From the NCBI GenBank assembly GCA_016081115.2, contig CM071936.1, positions 86,047,943 to 86,111,942 on the forward strand: DNA of 64,000 bases, written 5' to 3'. Shown piece after piece: positions 1 through 11,897 of the stretch. The position numbers were made by a program, and so were the translations under genes. This stretch comes from Rehmannia glutinosa (taxonomy: Eukaryota > Streptophyta > Magnoliopsida > Lamiales > Orobanchaceae). The number at the start of each line of letters is the position of its first letter. The first letter of the stretch is position 1. The notes under the pieces were generated by a model. The model was given only the letters and a program-made list of their open reading frames with translations, had not been told where the DNA came from and ran no database searches.

Positions 1-771
1 TGCATACAATTCGTAATTGAAGCTGCGAGCATCCATTAAACCTCTTCAATTACCTCTTATCCTCATTTACCATTAATTCACTAGCAAATGGTTAATTTAT
101 AATCGATTATAAATTAGAGATCTCAAACCATTCGGGCCTTAATTAACAAAATGAGAGAATGGTCTTTCTACTCGCAAGAATGAATGGATTCCATATCCGT
201 GAATTTATATTTCACTATTTAATTCAAATGTGAATCTAAAATGCAAAAGGGGGAATGTCGTAGACAAACTTAAACGAGCAAATTAAGAATCACATATAAA
301 TAAACAGAGTCTATAATCACTGATTAAGATTTATCCATATATGATCATCTAGTGATTTAATTTGATTTTTTATTTTTACAAATGTAATTTTGTATGAAAA
401 TTCAAATTAAATCGTCCAAGTCCTATATGATCAAATCATATAAATGCTCCCCACCGAGATGTCTCCCCCCCACATTGACGGTCCGACAAGACACAAAGCA
501 TTCAAAATATTCTCGTCGCATTAATGATGTTTTAATTAAAGATTCCATACTTTTAATTAATTTCATCACGTACTTAATTTTAGTTTATTATCCATAATCT
601 TAATCCTCAGATATAACTCTTATATACTAAGATTATGGTTACAATAAAATAATGGGATTTTCATGATGTTCAATAAAATACATACAATATGCAAAAGAGT
701 TCGAAAAATAATGTCGCTTTATTAATAATAAAAAACAATTTACAATCGCTTTAAGAGCACTATCCCTAACA
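1..771 (-). mobile_element. 3' part of a solo LTR (copy 1), cut by the window edge
   Basis: Matches 35451-36236 of the solo LTR in copy 2. It ends in CTAACA at 771 and is followed by TCTCA (772-776), the same 5-bp target duplication seen in copy 2. Strand is taken from copy 2, where a TATA-like box reads on the minus strand. The left end lies outside the window. Confidence 0.8.
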
Positions 772-918
772 TCTCACACAATCGCTGTAGAATGTAATGG
801 GGGTTTATTTTTGACATGTCCAATTATGAGGTATTCACCATTCAAAAAAAAAAGAAAAAAAGAAAAAAATTTAGGTTTTATGCGGTAAAAGATGCTCTCT
901 TCTATCTCCCAAACCTCC

Positions 919-2760
919 ATGGCCGACGAATTTTTGATCTTCTTCATGAAGCTCGATTTTCTTCTCTTTCCTAAATTGACAAATCTCATGATTCTTCTAT
1001 CCCTCGCCTCCTAGATGTTTTACCAAGGGTTTCCCAAACCCTAATTCTCTACTATTTGCAAGAATAACGCAAGCTTTGAACAAGAAGAACACAAATCCAT
1101 TTCTTTTACTCGCATCTATTGATCCTCCTATACAAACATCTCAAACCGCTTACAAGAATTGGATCAAGAAAATCGCATCTGTTACATTCTACATGCTTTT
1201 CCTCGGAAGTTCTGGATCATCCCGTTGGAGCATGCTTCCAAGATTCTCAAGAACCATCCAAGAATCGGATCCGTATTTTCAAGAAACGATTGTCAAGAAA
1301 TCTTTTGCAAAAACGGTGCACTCCCGAGAGGATACAATTCCGCTTAAGAAAGTGAGATTTTTATTCCATAATGACGCGATGGCGATTTATCATCAACGTG
1401 ACAAATGTATTACGCAGATTCATTAATCGAACAACTCCTACTTCCAAAAGGGGCAAAGCCATGCACGTTAGGAGACATTCAAATCGAAATTGCATGCCGT
1501 TTGGAGAATTCAACATGCTTGGCGATTGGTACCATTAGGTAAGGGTTATTTTAGCTTACAAGCAACGTATATAGCTCACTCATAATCGTGCTTTCAGCTT
1601 CATGCTTAATTTAAATCCAAGTACACCGCATCACTAATTGGATCCCGAATTTCAATTCTTATAAAATTAATACTTCTATGGCACAAGTTTGAGTTCGTAT
1701 TTATGAACTAAGTATCGAGTATTGACATCCTCTTGATTACGCCACATTGCAATCGATAATGCATCCGATCCAAATTGATGGTCGCTCATTGTCCTAGGAG
1801 CTGATATTATTTTTGTTCGAGTGTTAGTTGAACTTGACGAATAAATTCCTTCAGGAATTTATTATGGTTTGAAAGGATGGGACATTGCTCATTTGTTTTG
1901 ATGGTGAGATTTGCGGATTTTGCGTTAATTATCGGATTATTGGGCATCATATTATGATAAATGCGCCGTAGTGCGATAAAAGAGCCGACATTGTTAAACT
2001 GATAAGAGCCCGATTATGGGTGACGATCTATCATTAGAGCGGAAATCGTAGTAAGATTTTGACTAACAAGGGTAAGTAAGAAGTAGTTTGAAACTGGGGT
2101 TCAAGTTCGCCCGGAAAGCCCGATTCTGCGGAGAGTCGCCCCTGGAGGGTGGACCATCGGCCGGTATTCAAACATCAAAATTATTTTAACGTGTTGGGTG
2201 ATACGTCGATTGCATTTTACGAGAGAACGAGCCTCATGTAAAGTGCATGAGGGCCTCAAAGGTTCAATGTCAATCCTTTCGATAGGACTATGGTTCTTTA
2301 TCAACCACGGATTGATTGGTTATTGTTCATGAGGACCACGGTAGATCGCACCAAAATTAGATGGAAAAGAGTTAAGCGGATCTCGAGAGTGCATGGAAGT
2401 TGTATCTAGAAATCAATCGCAATGATTATGTCCTTAGCTCTAATGATTACCGGAGGAAGCCATGACCGCATCAACACGGAAGAGTTGGTCCGATATCTTT
2501 GGATGAAGAAGAACAAGACAAATCGGAAGCTTTAAAGACCAAGACAACTCTCAACTACTCCACTTGTTATTCACTCACGTATGCTTTCTCGGAAGCTATG
2601 AAGGCTCGAAAGTGCGGCTCGAGGATCCTGGGCCGACATTCCACAATGCATCAGACATCAAGATGATAATCAAGACGCACAAAAAAATACAAATGACAAT
2701 ATCACTCGAAAATCCTTGAGATATAAACGCCCTTCATTTAAATTGCGCCTATTTAAATTT
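919..2760 (+). pseudogene. DUF4283/zinc-knuckle ORF, copy 1, heavily frameshifted
   Basis: Homologue of the copy at 36378-38215. The reading frame breaks every few dozen codons here, and many breaks fall where copy 2 has CAG or CTG. Recognisable pieces include a peptide around 1076-1426 that aligns with the N-terminal half of copy 2, and GC-rich debris around 2101-2304 corresponding to its C-terminal part. DUF4283 proteins are typically LINE ORF1 products or host relatives. No functional protein can come from this copy as written; sequence error probably explains much of the damage. Confidence 0.6.
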
Positions 2761-4585
2761 ATTTTATTGTTTTTTCCTAAAATTTTGCATTATTTTTGCG
2801 CCATTAAGTTATTTTATTGTTTTTTCCTAAAATTTTGCGTTATTTTTCCCTTTCTTTTTATCGACTTGTGATCGGAGATTTTTCTTTTTTATATTTTTAT
2901 TTTTTAAAAAGGTATTTCACCATTCAAGTGCCCAAAGTTTATTTAATTTTGACATTGGTCTCTTTGGACGACTATATTATATCATTGTCTTAGTGGAACC
3001 ACATAGGAGATTCTATGCAATGTATTTCTCCTATAAAGAGGTTGGTATAATGTATTGAGATTTTTCATAAAACAATAAAATAAAATAAAAAGATCCCTAC
3101 TTACATGATGAAGGGCATAGCATTTATCATTATATCATTCATGTATCTGTCATAGAATGAAGCATGGAGAATTGAAATGTTTTCAACTCCTTCACTGTAC
3201 GTGCTTTTTTGAAACCCCTTTATTTAGAATAGGTCAAGAAAATTAAATCTAAAGGAACTACTTATGCTGATTGAAAGTTCAGATTGATTGGTTCTTCAAG
3301 TTGTTCTTCATGATTTGACTTCATCTTTTAATTTGTGTTTGAAAACTGAATTTCCTTCCAATCACTAATTCTCCAAAGTGGATAAAAAACTCTCTTGATT
3401 GATAATTAATTACATAGTTCTTACCCGGTCGTAGTATTTATTTGGATATTATTCAAGTGATTTGATTAATAATTACTGTTAGATAAAACGAAATTGTCAA
3501 TGACTTTGAGGCAGGGAATAACTTTTCTAAAGACAATATTGCTTCTACTTTGCATGGATTAAAATAACCGAGGCAATTTACTTTAAGATACAACAAAACC
3601 CTTTATATTCTTCTGTAAATAAAGATAGAAGATAGTGATTTTGTTTTTGCTGATAACTTGCATTTTATAGAAAATAAAAAGCTTAGAAAAAGACACAATG
3701 CTTCCTTTTCAAAATTACAGTAACAACTTTCAGAATATAACTGAATAAACTGAAAAGACAACTATTAATGTCGAATTTCAAAAATAAAAATATATTTTAT
3801 TTTTAATTCTAAAAATAAAATTGGTTTATTAACTTTATCGAAGCCAAGTAATGGATATATAATATACCCAATTAAAGGCATACTTGGACTAGGCTAGTAT
3901 TCTAATTTATAAACTCACTTGCTTTTCTCTTTAAAAATATGAGTACACACTCACACAAGTTATCTATGTGGGATATAAAAATACTACGCTACAAAACTGC
4001 TCCAACAATTACATAATTTCTTACTCTGTCGTAGTATTTAAGTGGATATTATTCAAGTGATTATGTCTCGAACACATATGTAATAATATTTTAAATAAAA
4101 GTGCTCGACTAGACCTCAATTTTAGTTGGTAGTACCTTCTTAGGTGTCATCTATAAGCTCTATAAAACTTATTTTACTTAATTTATATAGCACGGATAAA
4201 TTCCGAATAAATGTATAATACAAATAGAAGTTAACTAGTGCATGTCATAAGACTAGGAAAATTAATAATTAAGTTTTATAAGTTGTATTTGAAGCTACAA
4301 GTTCTTATAAAAAGGAATGTAGAATGTGTTTTCTTTTTCTTTTTTTTTGTCCTGATAATAATACATGAAACTTGAAAGCATGCTAATGAAGGCTATCTAT
4401 ACTCATGATGTATGTATAATTAATGGCGGAGTTAGGGGATCAACCTCCCCATCTCTTTTTTTTTTTTTTTTTCAAAAAAAAATTAGTAAGAATTTTTGTT
4501 TGAAAAATATTTTGAATTAAATTATATAATTTTTCTTGAGTTTTCTATACGGCCCACCTCATTCATCGTATCTTAGCTCAACACT
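2761..4585. other. Anonymous AT-rich spacer, copy 1
   Basis: No gene or transposon end is recognised. It is collinear with about 38216-40032, with homopolymer and CNG-site differences. A TTTTTTTT run near 4460 follows a motif, ATGGCGGAGTTAGGGG, that is common in plant repeats. Confidence 0.5.
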
Positions 4586-4875
4586 CACTACAAGAAAAAT
4601 CGGTTCCTTACGAAAAATATGTAGATAAGTATTAAGAAAAATGTAAAAGTGTAGGTAAAATCATTGTAGGTAAAATATTTACTTCTCATCAATCTAAAAT
4701 TATTGGTAAATACTGCAAAAACGTCGGTAATTGAAAAACTCGGTAATTTGTCGGTATAATTTGAGGAAAAAATGATATTTTTTTATTCTATGTGATTCTG
4801 AGGTAATTGTAAAATTTAGTGACAATCATTTCTCGTTGGTAAATTTTATTGGTAAATTAGAATTTTCTTGTAGTG
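4586..4875. mobile_element. CACTA-type MITE, copy 1
   Basis: Begins CACTACAAGAAAAAT and ends ATTTTCTTGTAGTG, an inverted terminal pair typical of En/Spm (CACTA) MITEs. The interior has repeated GTAGGTAA-like and CGGTAA-like subterminal words. No coding capacity. The flanking 3-mers do not match cleanly. Same element as 40033-40330. Confidence 0.75.
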
Positions 4876-5334
4876 GTCATGCATAATGACTGACATAAAG
4901 TAAAATATTGACATAATTAATTAATTAATGAACACTTTGCCTTATGAGGTCATCATGGATATATTCAATGAGTTGAATAGTGAATTGATTAGCTTGGAAA
5001 GTTTTCAAGTAGAATATGGGTTCGACTTAATTAAATTTTTGATTGAGATTATTAAAGTGCGATATGATAAGATAAGCATGTTATGCTCTCTTTCATTTCA
5101 CAAAAGGAATTTTTTTGGTTCGAACATGCTATGAAGAGACTAGACTGCACACTGCATATTATGGCAAGAGAGAATTGGAGAATAAAACCCGCTTGATAGG
5201 ATATATAAAATAGTTTTTCTATCAAAAGGGTATAGACAATGTTCTCTTTACCACATTCATTCATTATTCTTACAAACCACTATTCACCTATCATTTCATG
5301 GTACATTACTATAGACAATTTTTTTTTAGGAGAA

Positions 5335-5435
5335 AAAGAAAATGGGATGTCCTGAGAGGAGAGAGAAATGAGACGGAACTTGGTCTTCTTGCCCAATAAT
5401 ATGTTATTTGACCATTCACATCTACATCTGAATTC
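5335..5435 (-). repeat. Possible tRNA-derived SINE fragment, copy 1
   Basis: Counterpart of 40755-40850, degraded in this copy. See that entry for the A-box and B-box reasoning. Confidence 0.25.
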
Positions 5436-5649
5436 TATATTCAAACAAAGATTTTTGGGTAAAGTTATTAATGAATTTATTTACGTGTTTAATTAATTTC
5501 TTGTCAGTAAAATAGGAATTAATGTGATAGATGTTCGACTATATAGATCCATATTATAGCCAATTATTGTTCATTTGAATTAATATCGTGGTTTAACTTT
5601 GAGTTTAAGCTGAAGAGCTTATATAATGGAAATACTATTCAACATGACT

Positions 5650-5953
5650 CACTACAAGAAAAATTCAGTATCGGCATGATGCAAGCGCTTAAATAATTTT
5701 TGTCGGCTAATTAAACTTTACGGGTTTACCTACAAAATAAAAATATATTTTTCCCCAATGCAAATGGATCAGATAATTTTAAATTCACAGAAACGGGGAA
5801 ATATTGTAGGTAATTTATCAACGATTTTAGATTTTGTAGGTAAATAATTACTTAAAAGTAATTTTGCCTACAACGATTTTATCTATACTTCTGATTATCT
5901 TAATATTTACCTACGAGAAAATCTATGAATAAACTGATTTTTTTCTTGCAGTG
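5650..5953. mobile_element. Second CACTA-type MITE, copy 1
   Basis: Begins CACTACAAGAAAAATTC and ends TTTTTTCTTGCAGTG. Related to the MITE at 4586-4875 but placed about 770 bp downstream. Its first 60 bp differ strongly from copy 2 at CAG, CTG and CCG words, consistent with local sequence error. Confidence 0.7.
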
Positions 5954-6855
5954 AGTTATAAACTGTTCATCCCCACTTCATACTTTAGTTATTAATGTAA
6001 CTAAAAGTGGACATTGTTCACATATCTAACAATCTTCCTTTCAATCAAAAGACTGTCAAGGCCTCCTCAATTCATTATTTGTCTTCCTTAGCCATCTTCA
6101 CTAGAATTTTGCTTCGTCAGTTAGACTACTCATCATCTTCCTCTTCATCCGTCGTGAACTGACTCGATGTAAATACCATGCATCGGGACATTTTACTCTA
6201 ATGACCATGATGTTACGACAATAAATATCAACAATTACTTTCTCTATTTGTAGGGATCTTCTAAAATATCTAATATTTCTTCACAAAATACAGATTCATG
6301 AATAAATCTTATATGGTCTTGACTTTATGACATTAAATTACTAGATACATGCCACCTTTGATGTGAAGTACATTTAATTTTGTTGCTAGAAAAAACATAA
6401 TATACCAATTCTTGGCAACATTGTGAGTGCACAAAGTCACAGACTCATTTATTTAACTCAAACACATGACTAACAACCGTTTCTTTTCTAGCATCATGCG
6501 AACTGTATTTTATTGTTATTTCCAACTGCTCAAACTGCCAAAAAAGTTCTCTATCTGCTGACAACCTTATAAAACCTTAGAACATATATAAAGGTTCCCC
6601 TTGACAGCATAGTGCTATTTCTTTGTCAAATTACTGCTTCCAAAGATTATATAAATTGACAACATAGAAGATATTACAGTTAGTTTTATAAGTTGACTAG
6701 AAGAGAGGAGTGGTTGCCGGCAGGAGCCAGGTATGAGAATAATGGGAATCTATGAGAATTTTTTCAATTTTCAAAATTTGAGCTATAGCAAAGGTACGCG
6801 AAATATTACCATTGCAAATATTATCAAAAGTATGACTTTTGTAGCAATACGTAAT

Positions 6856-6955
6856 NNNNNNNNNNNNNNNNNNNNNNNNNNNNNNNNNNNNNNNNNNNNN
6901 NNNNNNNNNNNNNNNNNNNNNNNNNNNNNNNNNNNNNNNNNNNNNNNNNNNNNNN
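6856..6955. other. Assembly gap, 100 N
   Basis: Exactly 100 N, the conventional length for a gap of unknown size. Sequence on the left is the duplicated segment; sequence on the right is the interior of a Copia element. Distances across the gap are meaningless. Confidence 0.99.
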
Positions 6956-8842
6956 ATTTTCTAGGGTTTTTGGTAGCTCTGCTTCTTCTTTACTGCAGTA
7001 TTTTCTATTTGGAGTTTCTTTGAGGAACTCGATTGAACCTCTTCTATTTTGTCCTTTCGGAAGCAGCATCAATTTACATTTTCCTTTTCCTTTATAACCA
7101 AGGCCGAGTTTGCTTGTAATTGTGCTTTGGAGTGAATGTGTGTGCAACATTTAGAGTTTTGGATTTTTAGACTCTTCATTGCTTGAAGATCCTTTTTCCA
7201 AAATTACTTTTGGAGTTTGACATAGCACGGAGGAATTAAATCCTGCTTTGTCTTGTCTCCACATTCTCTTTGACTCATAATAAGATCATCAATGATTTAG
7301 ATGCCTTAGTGAATGAGGCAATAACATTTTGAGGTCATTCTCCCTCTTTTCTATGGCAACTATTTCGCTATTAACTTAGCATTTTCGGCCTCTTTAAACT
7401 TTCATTCTCATCACTATTTGACTTAGAGTACTCGGCTCCTTAGTCGACTTTGAGTTTTGGCTCTTGAGTAAAAGGCTGTTTTCCTCATTTAATAGTGTGT
7501 GTGAGGATTTAATGTGTTCAAAATCTTTCATCATTTTGCCTAATGAATCATAAAGATCGGAGTGGGTGATGAAGTGTGTGTGTCACGATCACTATCACTA
7601 GAACCGAGTTTGATGAGTTGGAGTGTACCTCATCTTCTTGGTCGAGGTTGATCTTGTTCTTGGCCATTAAAAGGATCAGGCTTCTTGAGTCACTTGAGGT
7701 AGTCAGCTTCACTGCTCTCACGGATGTTGTGTCTTTTGATTTCGGCATTTTCTAAACAGACCAACATCGCTTTTTTCTTTTCTTGTCTCTTTCTCTGCAA
7801 GACCTTTCTTCTTCTTCATTTTATTTGTTAACTACAGGATATGGGCGATCAATGGCATAGTGACCTGGTTGTCTCATTCAAAGCATAGATATTCAACCTT
7901 TTGATCGGCTCTTTCCATTCTAGGATTGTCACCCTTTGATATTGACTTTTTGATGATCTCTGTTCTCTTGGTTGGCCTATCTTCCCTTGATTTGGAGGGA
8001 GCCGAGTGTCTTCGGAAGATTCGCCCATGCCTCTCTTGTAGTTCTTATTGAAGAACTTGTTGAACCTTTTAACCATCGGGGCTATTTCTTCCGGATCAAT
8101 GACTTTTGACCTCGGCTCTCTTTCCATCCTTAACAATTAGAGGCATTTGTTTTGGGTACAAGCTGTCTCTTCTGATCTTTTTCTTCTCGGCTCAAATTCG
8201 TAGGCTTTGAGATCTGAGAATAGTTCATGGTTGGAGGTCTTCGATAGGTCCATGGAATGTCTTAGTGCCATGACCTTCATTTCCCATTCGGTTGGGAGAC
8301 TTTTTAAGATCTTCATACACATTTCCTTCTGTATATTCCTTTCCAAGTCGTATAGCTCGTTGGTGATTTCGTGAACCGAGCATCCGATTGATCCAGGTTT
8401 TCTCCTTCGATCATTTTGAAATTCTCAAATTTTTGTACTGACCACCTGATAATTTATTCTCTTTGATTTGCTCACGAGCCTTCACAAATCGGTGTTAGTT
8501 TGTCCCCATTTCTTTAGCCGTTTTGCATGATTTGACTTTATTGAACATAGCTTTGTCAGGTTTTGTAAAGGATGTCTTGGCTACATTGTCCGAGTTGTAT
8601 CTTTTTGTCATCATTTGTCCATTCGGTTCTTGGTTTTTCAACCATGGCAGTCCGGGAGCGACATCCTCTTCACCTCACCGCAGCCTCTTCTTTGTGTTCA
8701 CCTTTAAGATTTGCGGTGGCCCATCCTCTATCACTATCCACATCTCATCATGTAATCTTGATAGATGAGCCAGCATACGAATTTTCCAATCATCAAATTC
8801 TTCAATTGTGAACATAGGGATGCGTGTCAAATTTGCTTCCAT
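6956..8842 (-). pseudogene. SIRE-like Copia gag remnant, unit A
   Basis: Read on the minus strand from an ATG at 8840-8842 (start MEANLTRI, the same as unit B). The frame is broken many times. Recognisable parts are the UBN2-like N-terminal region (8137-8800), a basic stretch with FNKFFNKNYKRG (about 8050), a damaged zinc knuckle near 7850-7900 reading CFE..RQPGHYAID, and an acidic spacer with DQEDEVHSNSSNS near 7640. The part at 6956-7150 resembles the gag-to-protease linker, LGLGYKGKGKC. Protease, integrase and RT are absent and would lie in or beyond the gap. Gag packages the element RNA. Codons and indels show it is dead as written, partly from sequence error. Confidence 0.75.
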
Positions 8843-8940
8843 GATAAAAAGCGTTTTGAAAGTTTAAGTACTAAAGCGAGACTTTGAAAAGTTTGGAGAT
8901 CTAGTTCGGTAACGATGCGGAAAGGCTCAATGAACCAACC

Positions 8941-8952
8941 GCTCCGATACCA
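8941..8952 (-). promoter_or_regulatory. Primer binding site, initiator Met tRNA (unit A)
   Basis: The minus strand reads TGGTATCGGAGC, one base from the TGGTATCAGAGC site used by Copia elements, three bases inside the LTR. The mismatch is at the CAG. Confidence 0.85.
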
Positions 8953-8955
8953 CTT

Positions 8956-10495
8956 TGTAGGTCCCGAGGGGTGTAAGTGTAAGGTTTAGAAGGGGGGTTG
9001 AATAAACCTTGCAAAATTTTGATTTAGTCCTTTTAAAAGTTCGAGTTGATACTACGGTTGTGTCCTTGGTGGACAACCAATTTAGTTAATCAAGAGAGTT
9101 AGTCTCAACAGACTCAAGCGAGCCATTGATGGAATAACTTTCAAGGTATTAAGTCAAATTAACTCAAGCGTGTGGTTTGTTTTCAAATGGAAGACTTAAC
9201 ACCCTTAAGTTTGGTTAAGTAGAGATTTAGAGCTTGATTTAGTACTTCAGAGATTATCTAATGGATAGCAAATATGTCGAGAATTAAACAAATATGATCA
9301 AGAATTAAAGTCTTGAAATGTAAATGACACAATAAGATTTTTATAGAGGTTCGAAGATGGGGTAATTCTTCTACTCCTCTCTTCTCCAACTCTGGAGGAA
9401 TCCACTAGGTATTGATCGGTATACAAAGTGGTAGCAGTCCGGATACAAGTCTTGATCACACTGGTGACTTGATCCTTTGGGACTCGATCGAGACGCCTTG
9501 ATCACTCGGTGGCTTCTCGTCGACGCCTTCGAGAACCTTCCACAAAGGCGTTGCCTTGCTACTACAGCCCACTTGCTCAAGCTCTTTGGATTTGATCGAA
9601 GCCCTCCAAAAGCTAAAGACTTGGTTCGACCTTGAACCTTCCTACACTTCTTCGTGGAATGTAGACCCCTTGATTCTTCAAGAATTTCCTCTTCAACCGA
9701 TTGAAGTTATCTTTCCTTCAGGTGAGTGTTGGATTGATGTTCTTCATGAGTGTAGGCTTGAGGATTTAACGTTTAATAACTTGAGAATATTTGAGGTTGC
9801 GGTTCTAATAATTGCTTGAATGTTTGTGGTTCTCGGTCTCTGCTCCGAGTCATTCTCGTCTTTTATAGTGATCTTTCAAAAATCACGCCGTTGAAGAGAT
9901 AGAAGCTTATTTTTAAAGTCACTTGTGGTCGCTGGCTTGTCTTGTTCTGATCCTTGGAATTGCCATTTCCTCGTATGAATTGTTCTTCACCTTTTGAGTT
10001 ACGGCATGGTGTAGTGCTTCCCATTGGTTTATTCTTTTGCAGCGGGATCGAGCACTTCGAGAAAGGTAGCATGGAGATATTACTTGTTTAGGTAATTCTC
10101 TTGATTTACGTGCAGCGGATCTTTTGATTATCTCGACTTGTTTGCATTTCCTTGCTTTCCCAGGTGACTTAAGTCAACTTCCAATCATTGGATGACTCTT
10201 CTATCACTTCAACTTGAGACTTGGCTTTTCTTGAGTGACTGCGATACCCACATTGCATCTCGATTTGCTCCTTGATGAGAGTTCCGTCTTCTCTTCTTTG
10301 CCATACTCATGCCTTGCAGTAGCCGAGTCTTCCTTCTAGTCTCCGAGTTGTCTTCTTGCATGTTTGGGCATAGCCGACTTAACTCACTTGACCATATTTA
10401 TTACAATGCGAGTTTATAACAAAAATGGGGTGCCAACTTCCTATTCTAAGTTTTACATGGCATTCATCAAAATCTAAACAATAAATTTCCTAACA
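8956..10495 (-). mobile_element. LTR A of a SIRE-like Copia element
   Basis: 1540 bp, bounded on the plus strand by TGTAGGTCCC and TTTCCTAACA, so the element reads TGTTAGG...CTACA on the minus strand. It shares its whole length with LTR B and LTR C. A TATA box, CACTATAAAAG, lies at 9860-9870 on the minus strand with U3 to its right. The primer site follows on the left, so this is a 5' LTR. On its right it abuts gag of unit B directly, showing insertion of one family member into another, or recombination between them. Compared with LTR B and C, many CAG/CTG sites are altered. Confidence 0.9.
9860..9870 (-). promoter_or_regulatory. TATA box of LTR A
   Basis: Minus strand CACTATAAAAG, conserved at the same place in LTR B (12820-12830) and LTR C (62821-62832). 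Supports minus-strand transcription of the family. Confidence 0.7.
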
Positions 10496-11769
10496 CTAGT
10501 CCGAGTGAGATGAGGTTAGAGTGTACCTCATCTTCTTGGTGGGGTTGATCTAGTTCTTTAGCCGTTAGACGGATCATTGCTTTTCTTGAGAATCACTTGA
10601 GTAGTCGGCTTCACTACTCTCACGAGTCCACCTGCTCGGACTTAGTTTGTCTCGGCGATCTCTGCGACCAACATGGTCTTTTTCTTTTCCTGTCTTCTTT
10701 CTCTGAAGACTCTTCTTTCTTCTTCGTTCCTGTATTTATTGTCCACAGGATATGGACAGTCAATGGCAAAGTGTCTTGGTTGTCTACAGTTCCAACACAA
10801 GTTCTCAGCTCTTTGATCAGCTCTTTCCGTTTTTGGATTATCAGCCCTTTGATACTCAACCTTTTGATGCTCAGCTCTCTTGGGAGGCCTATCTTCCCTT
10901 GACTTGGAGGGAGTTGAATGTCTCCTGGAGGATTCACCCATGTTTCGTTTATAGTTCTTATTGAAGAACTTGTTGAATCTTTTAACCATCAAGGCAATTT
11001 CCTCCTGGTCAATGGCTTCCTTGACCTCAGCTCTCTTCCCATCCTTGACTATAAGTGCAGCTGTTTTGGGTACAATTGTCTCCTCTTGATCCTTTATTCT
11101 CAGCTCAAATTCATAAGCTTTGAGGGTAGAATAGTTCATGATTGGATGTTTTGATAGGTCCATCGAGTGCCTTAGAGCCATGGTCTTCATTTCCCATTCG
11201 GTGCAGGAGGCTCCTTAGAATCTTCATACACATCTCCTTTTGTGTGTATTCTTTCCAAGTCTTGAGAGCTCATTTGTAATTTCGAGTGAATCTAGCATCC
11301 ATCCGATCCATTTGTCTCACACTGAAAGCATTTTAAAGTTTTCAACTTTTGAACAACAACATATAATTTGTTTTGTTTAATTTGCTCGATCCTTCACAAA
11401 TTAAAGTTAATTTATCCCAGATTTCTTTTGCTATTTTGCATGACTTGACTTTATTGAACATTACTTTGTCCAGAGTCTTGTAGAGAATATCTTTGGACAC
11501 ATTGTCCAAGTTGTATCTCTTTCTGTCATCATTGGTCCATTCAGTCCTTGGTTTTTCAACTAAGGTTGGTCTTGCTTCAGCCACATCTTCTTCTCTCTTC
11601 AATTTTTGCTCTCCTTCTGTGTGTTCACTTTCAATATTTGTAGTGGCCCATCCTCTATCACTAGCCACATTTCATCATGTAAAGCAGATAGATGAGCCTG
11701 CATACGAATTTTCCAGTCATCAAACTCCTCAATAGTGAGCATAAGAATGCGTGTCAAATTTGCTTCCAT
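10496..11769 (-). pseudogene. SIRE-like Copia gag, unit B, truncated by LTR A
   Basis: Minus strand, start ATG at 11767-11769 (MEANLTRILMLTIEEFDDW). The N-terminal UBN2-type region contains KEIWDKLTLICEG near 11420. A frameshift lies around 11640. The longest open part (11190-10642) holds FNKFFNKNYKRNMGES and a nearly canonical zinc knuckle, CWNCRQPRHFAIDC (C-x2-C-x4-H-x4-C), near 10750-10790; the usual Gly before His is Arg. The frame then enters an acidic stretch and is cut at 10496 by LTR A. No pol follows. Gag would coat and package element RNA. Assignment to the SIRE/Maximus lineage is inference from gag layout and primer site. Confidence 0.82.
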
Positions 11770-11882
11770 GATAATAACTTTCTTTGAATAAAAATAGCTT
11801 TTGAAAGAACAAGTGTTAAAAATTTCTTTGAAAGATTGGAGATCTAGTTGGTGACCGGTCTGGAAGGATCAATGAACCAACC

Positions 11883-11895
11883 GCTCACGATACCA
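11883..11895 (-). promoter_or_regulatory. Primer binding site, initiator Met tRNA (unit B)
   Basis: Minus strand TGGTATCGTGAGC. It differs from TGGTATCAGAGC only at the CAG, where CAG is written CGTG. The same position is altered in unit A. Confidence 0.8.
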
Positions 11896-11897
11896 CT

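Larger units (their letters stand above)
1..6855 (+). repeat. Copy 1 of a 6.8-kb duplicated segment, low quality
   Basis: The whole stretch aligns collinearly, in the same orientation, with 35451-42255: LTR 3' part, DUF4283-type pseudogene, two CACTA-type MITEs and anonymous AT-rich DNA in the same order. The flank of the LTR is shared too, so this is a copy of the locus and not a second insertion of a mobile element. The copy stops at the N gap. Differences are mostly small indels and substitutions at CAG, CTG and CCG sites. It is either a real dispersed duplication or an unpolished allelic contig placed by the assembler; the second reading fits better (inference). The copy may extend left beyond the window. 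Confidence 0.93.

Noticed and set aside
4928..5134. Small ORF starting MNTLPYEVIMDIFNEL, F-box-like start
   Set aside because: The counterpart in copy 2 (40382 on) is frameshifted after 28 codons, and nothing beyond the first few residues fits an F-box.
6733..7150. ORFs on both strands that run across the N gap
   Set aside because: The joined residues are an artefact of reading through 100 N.
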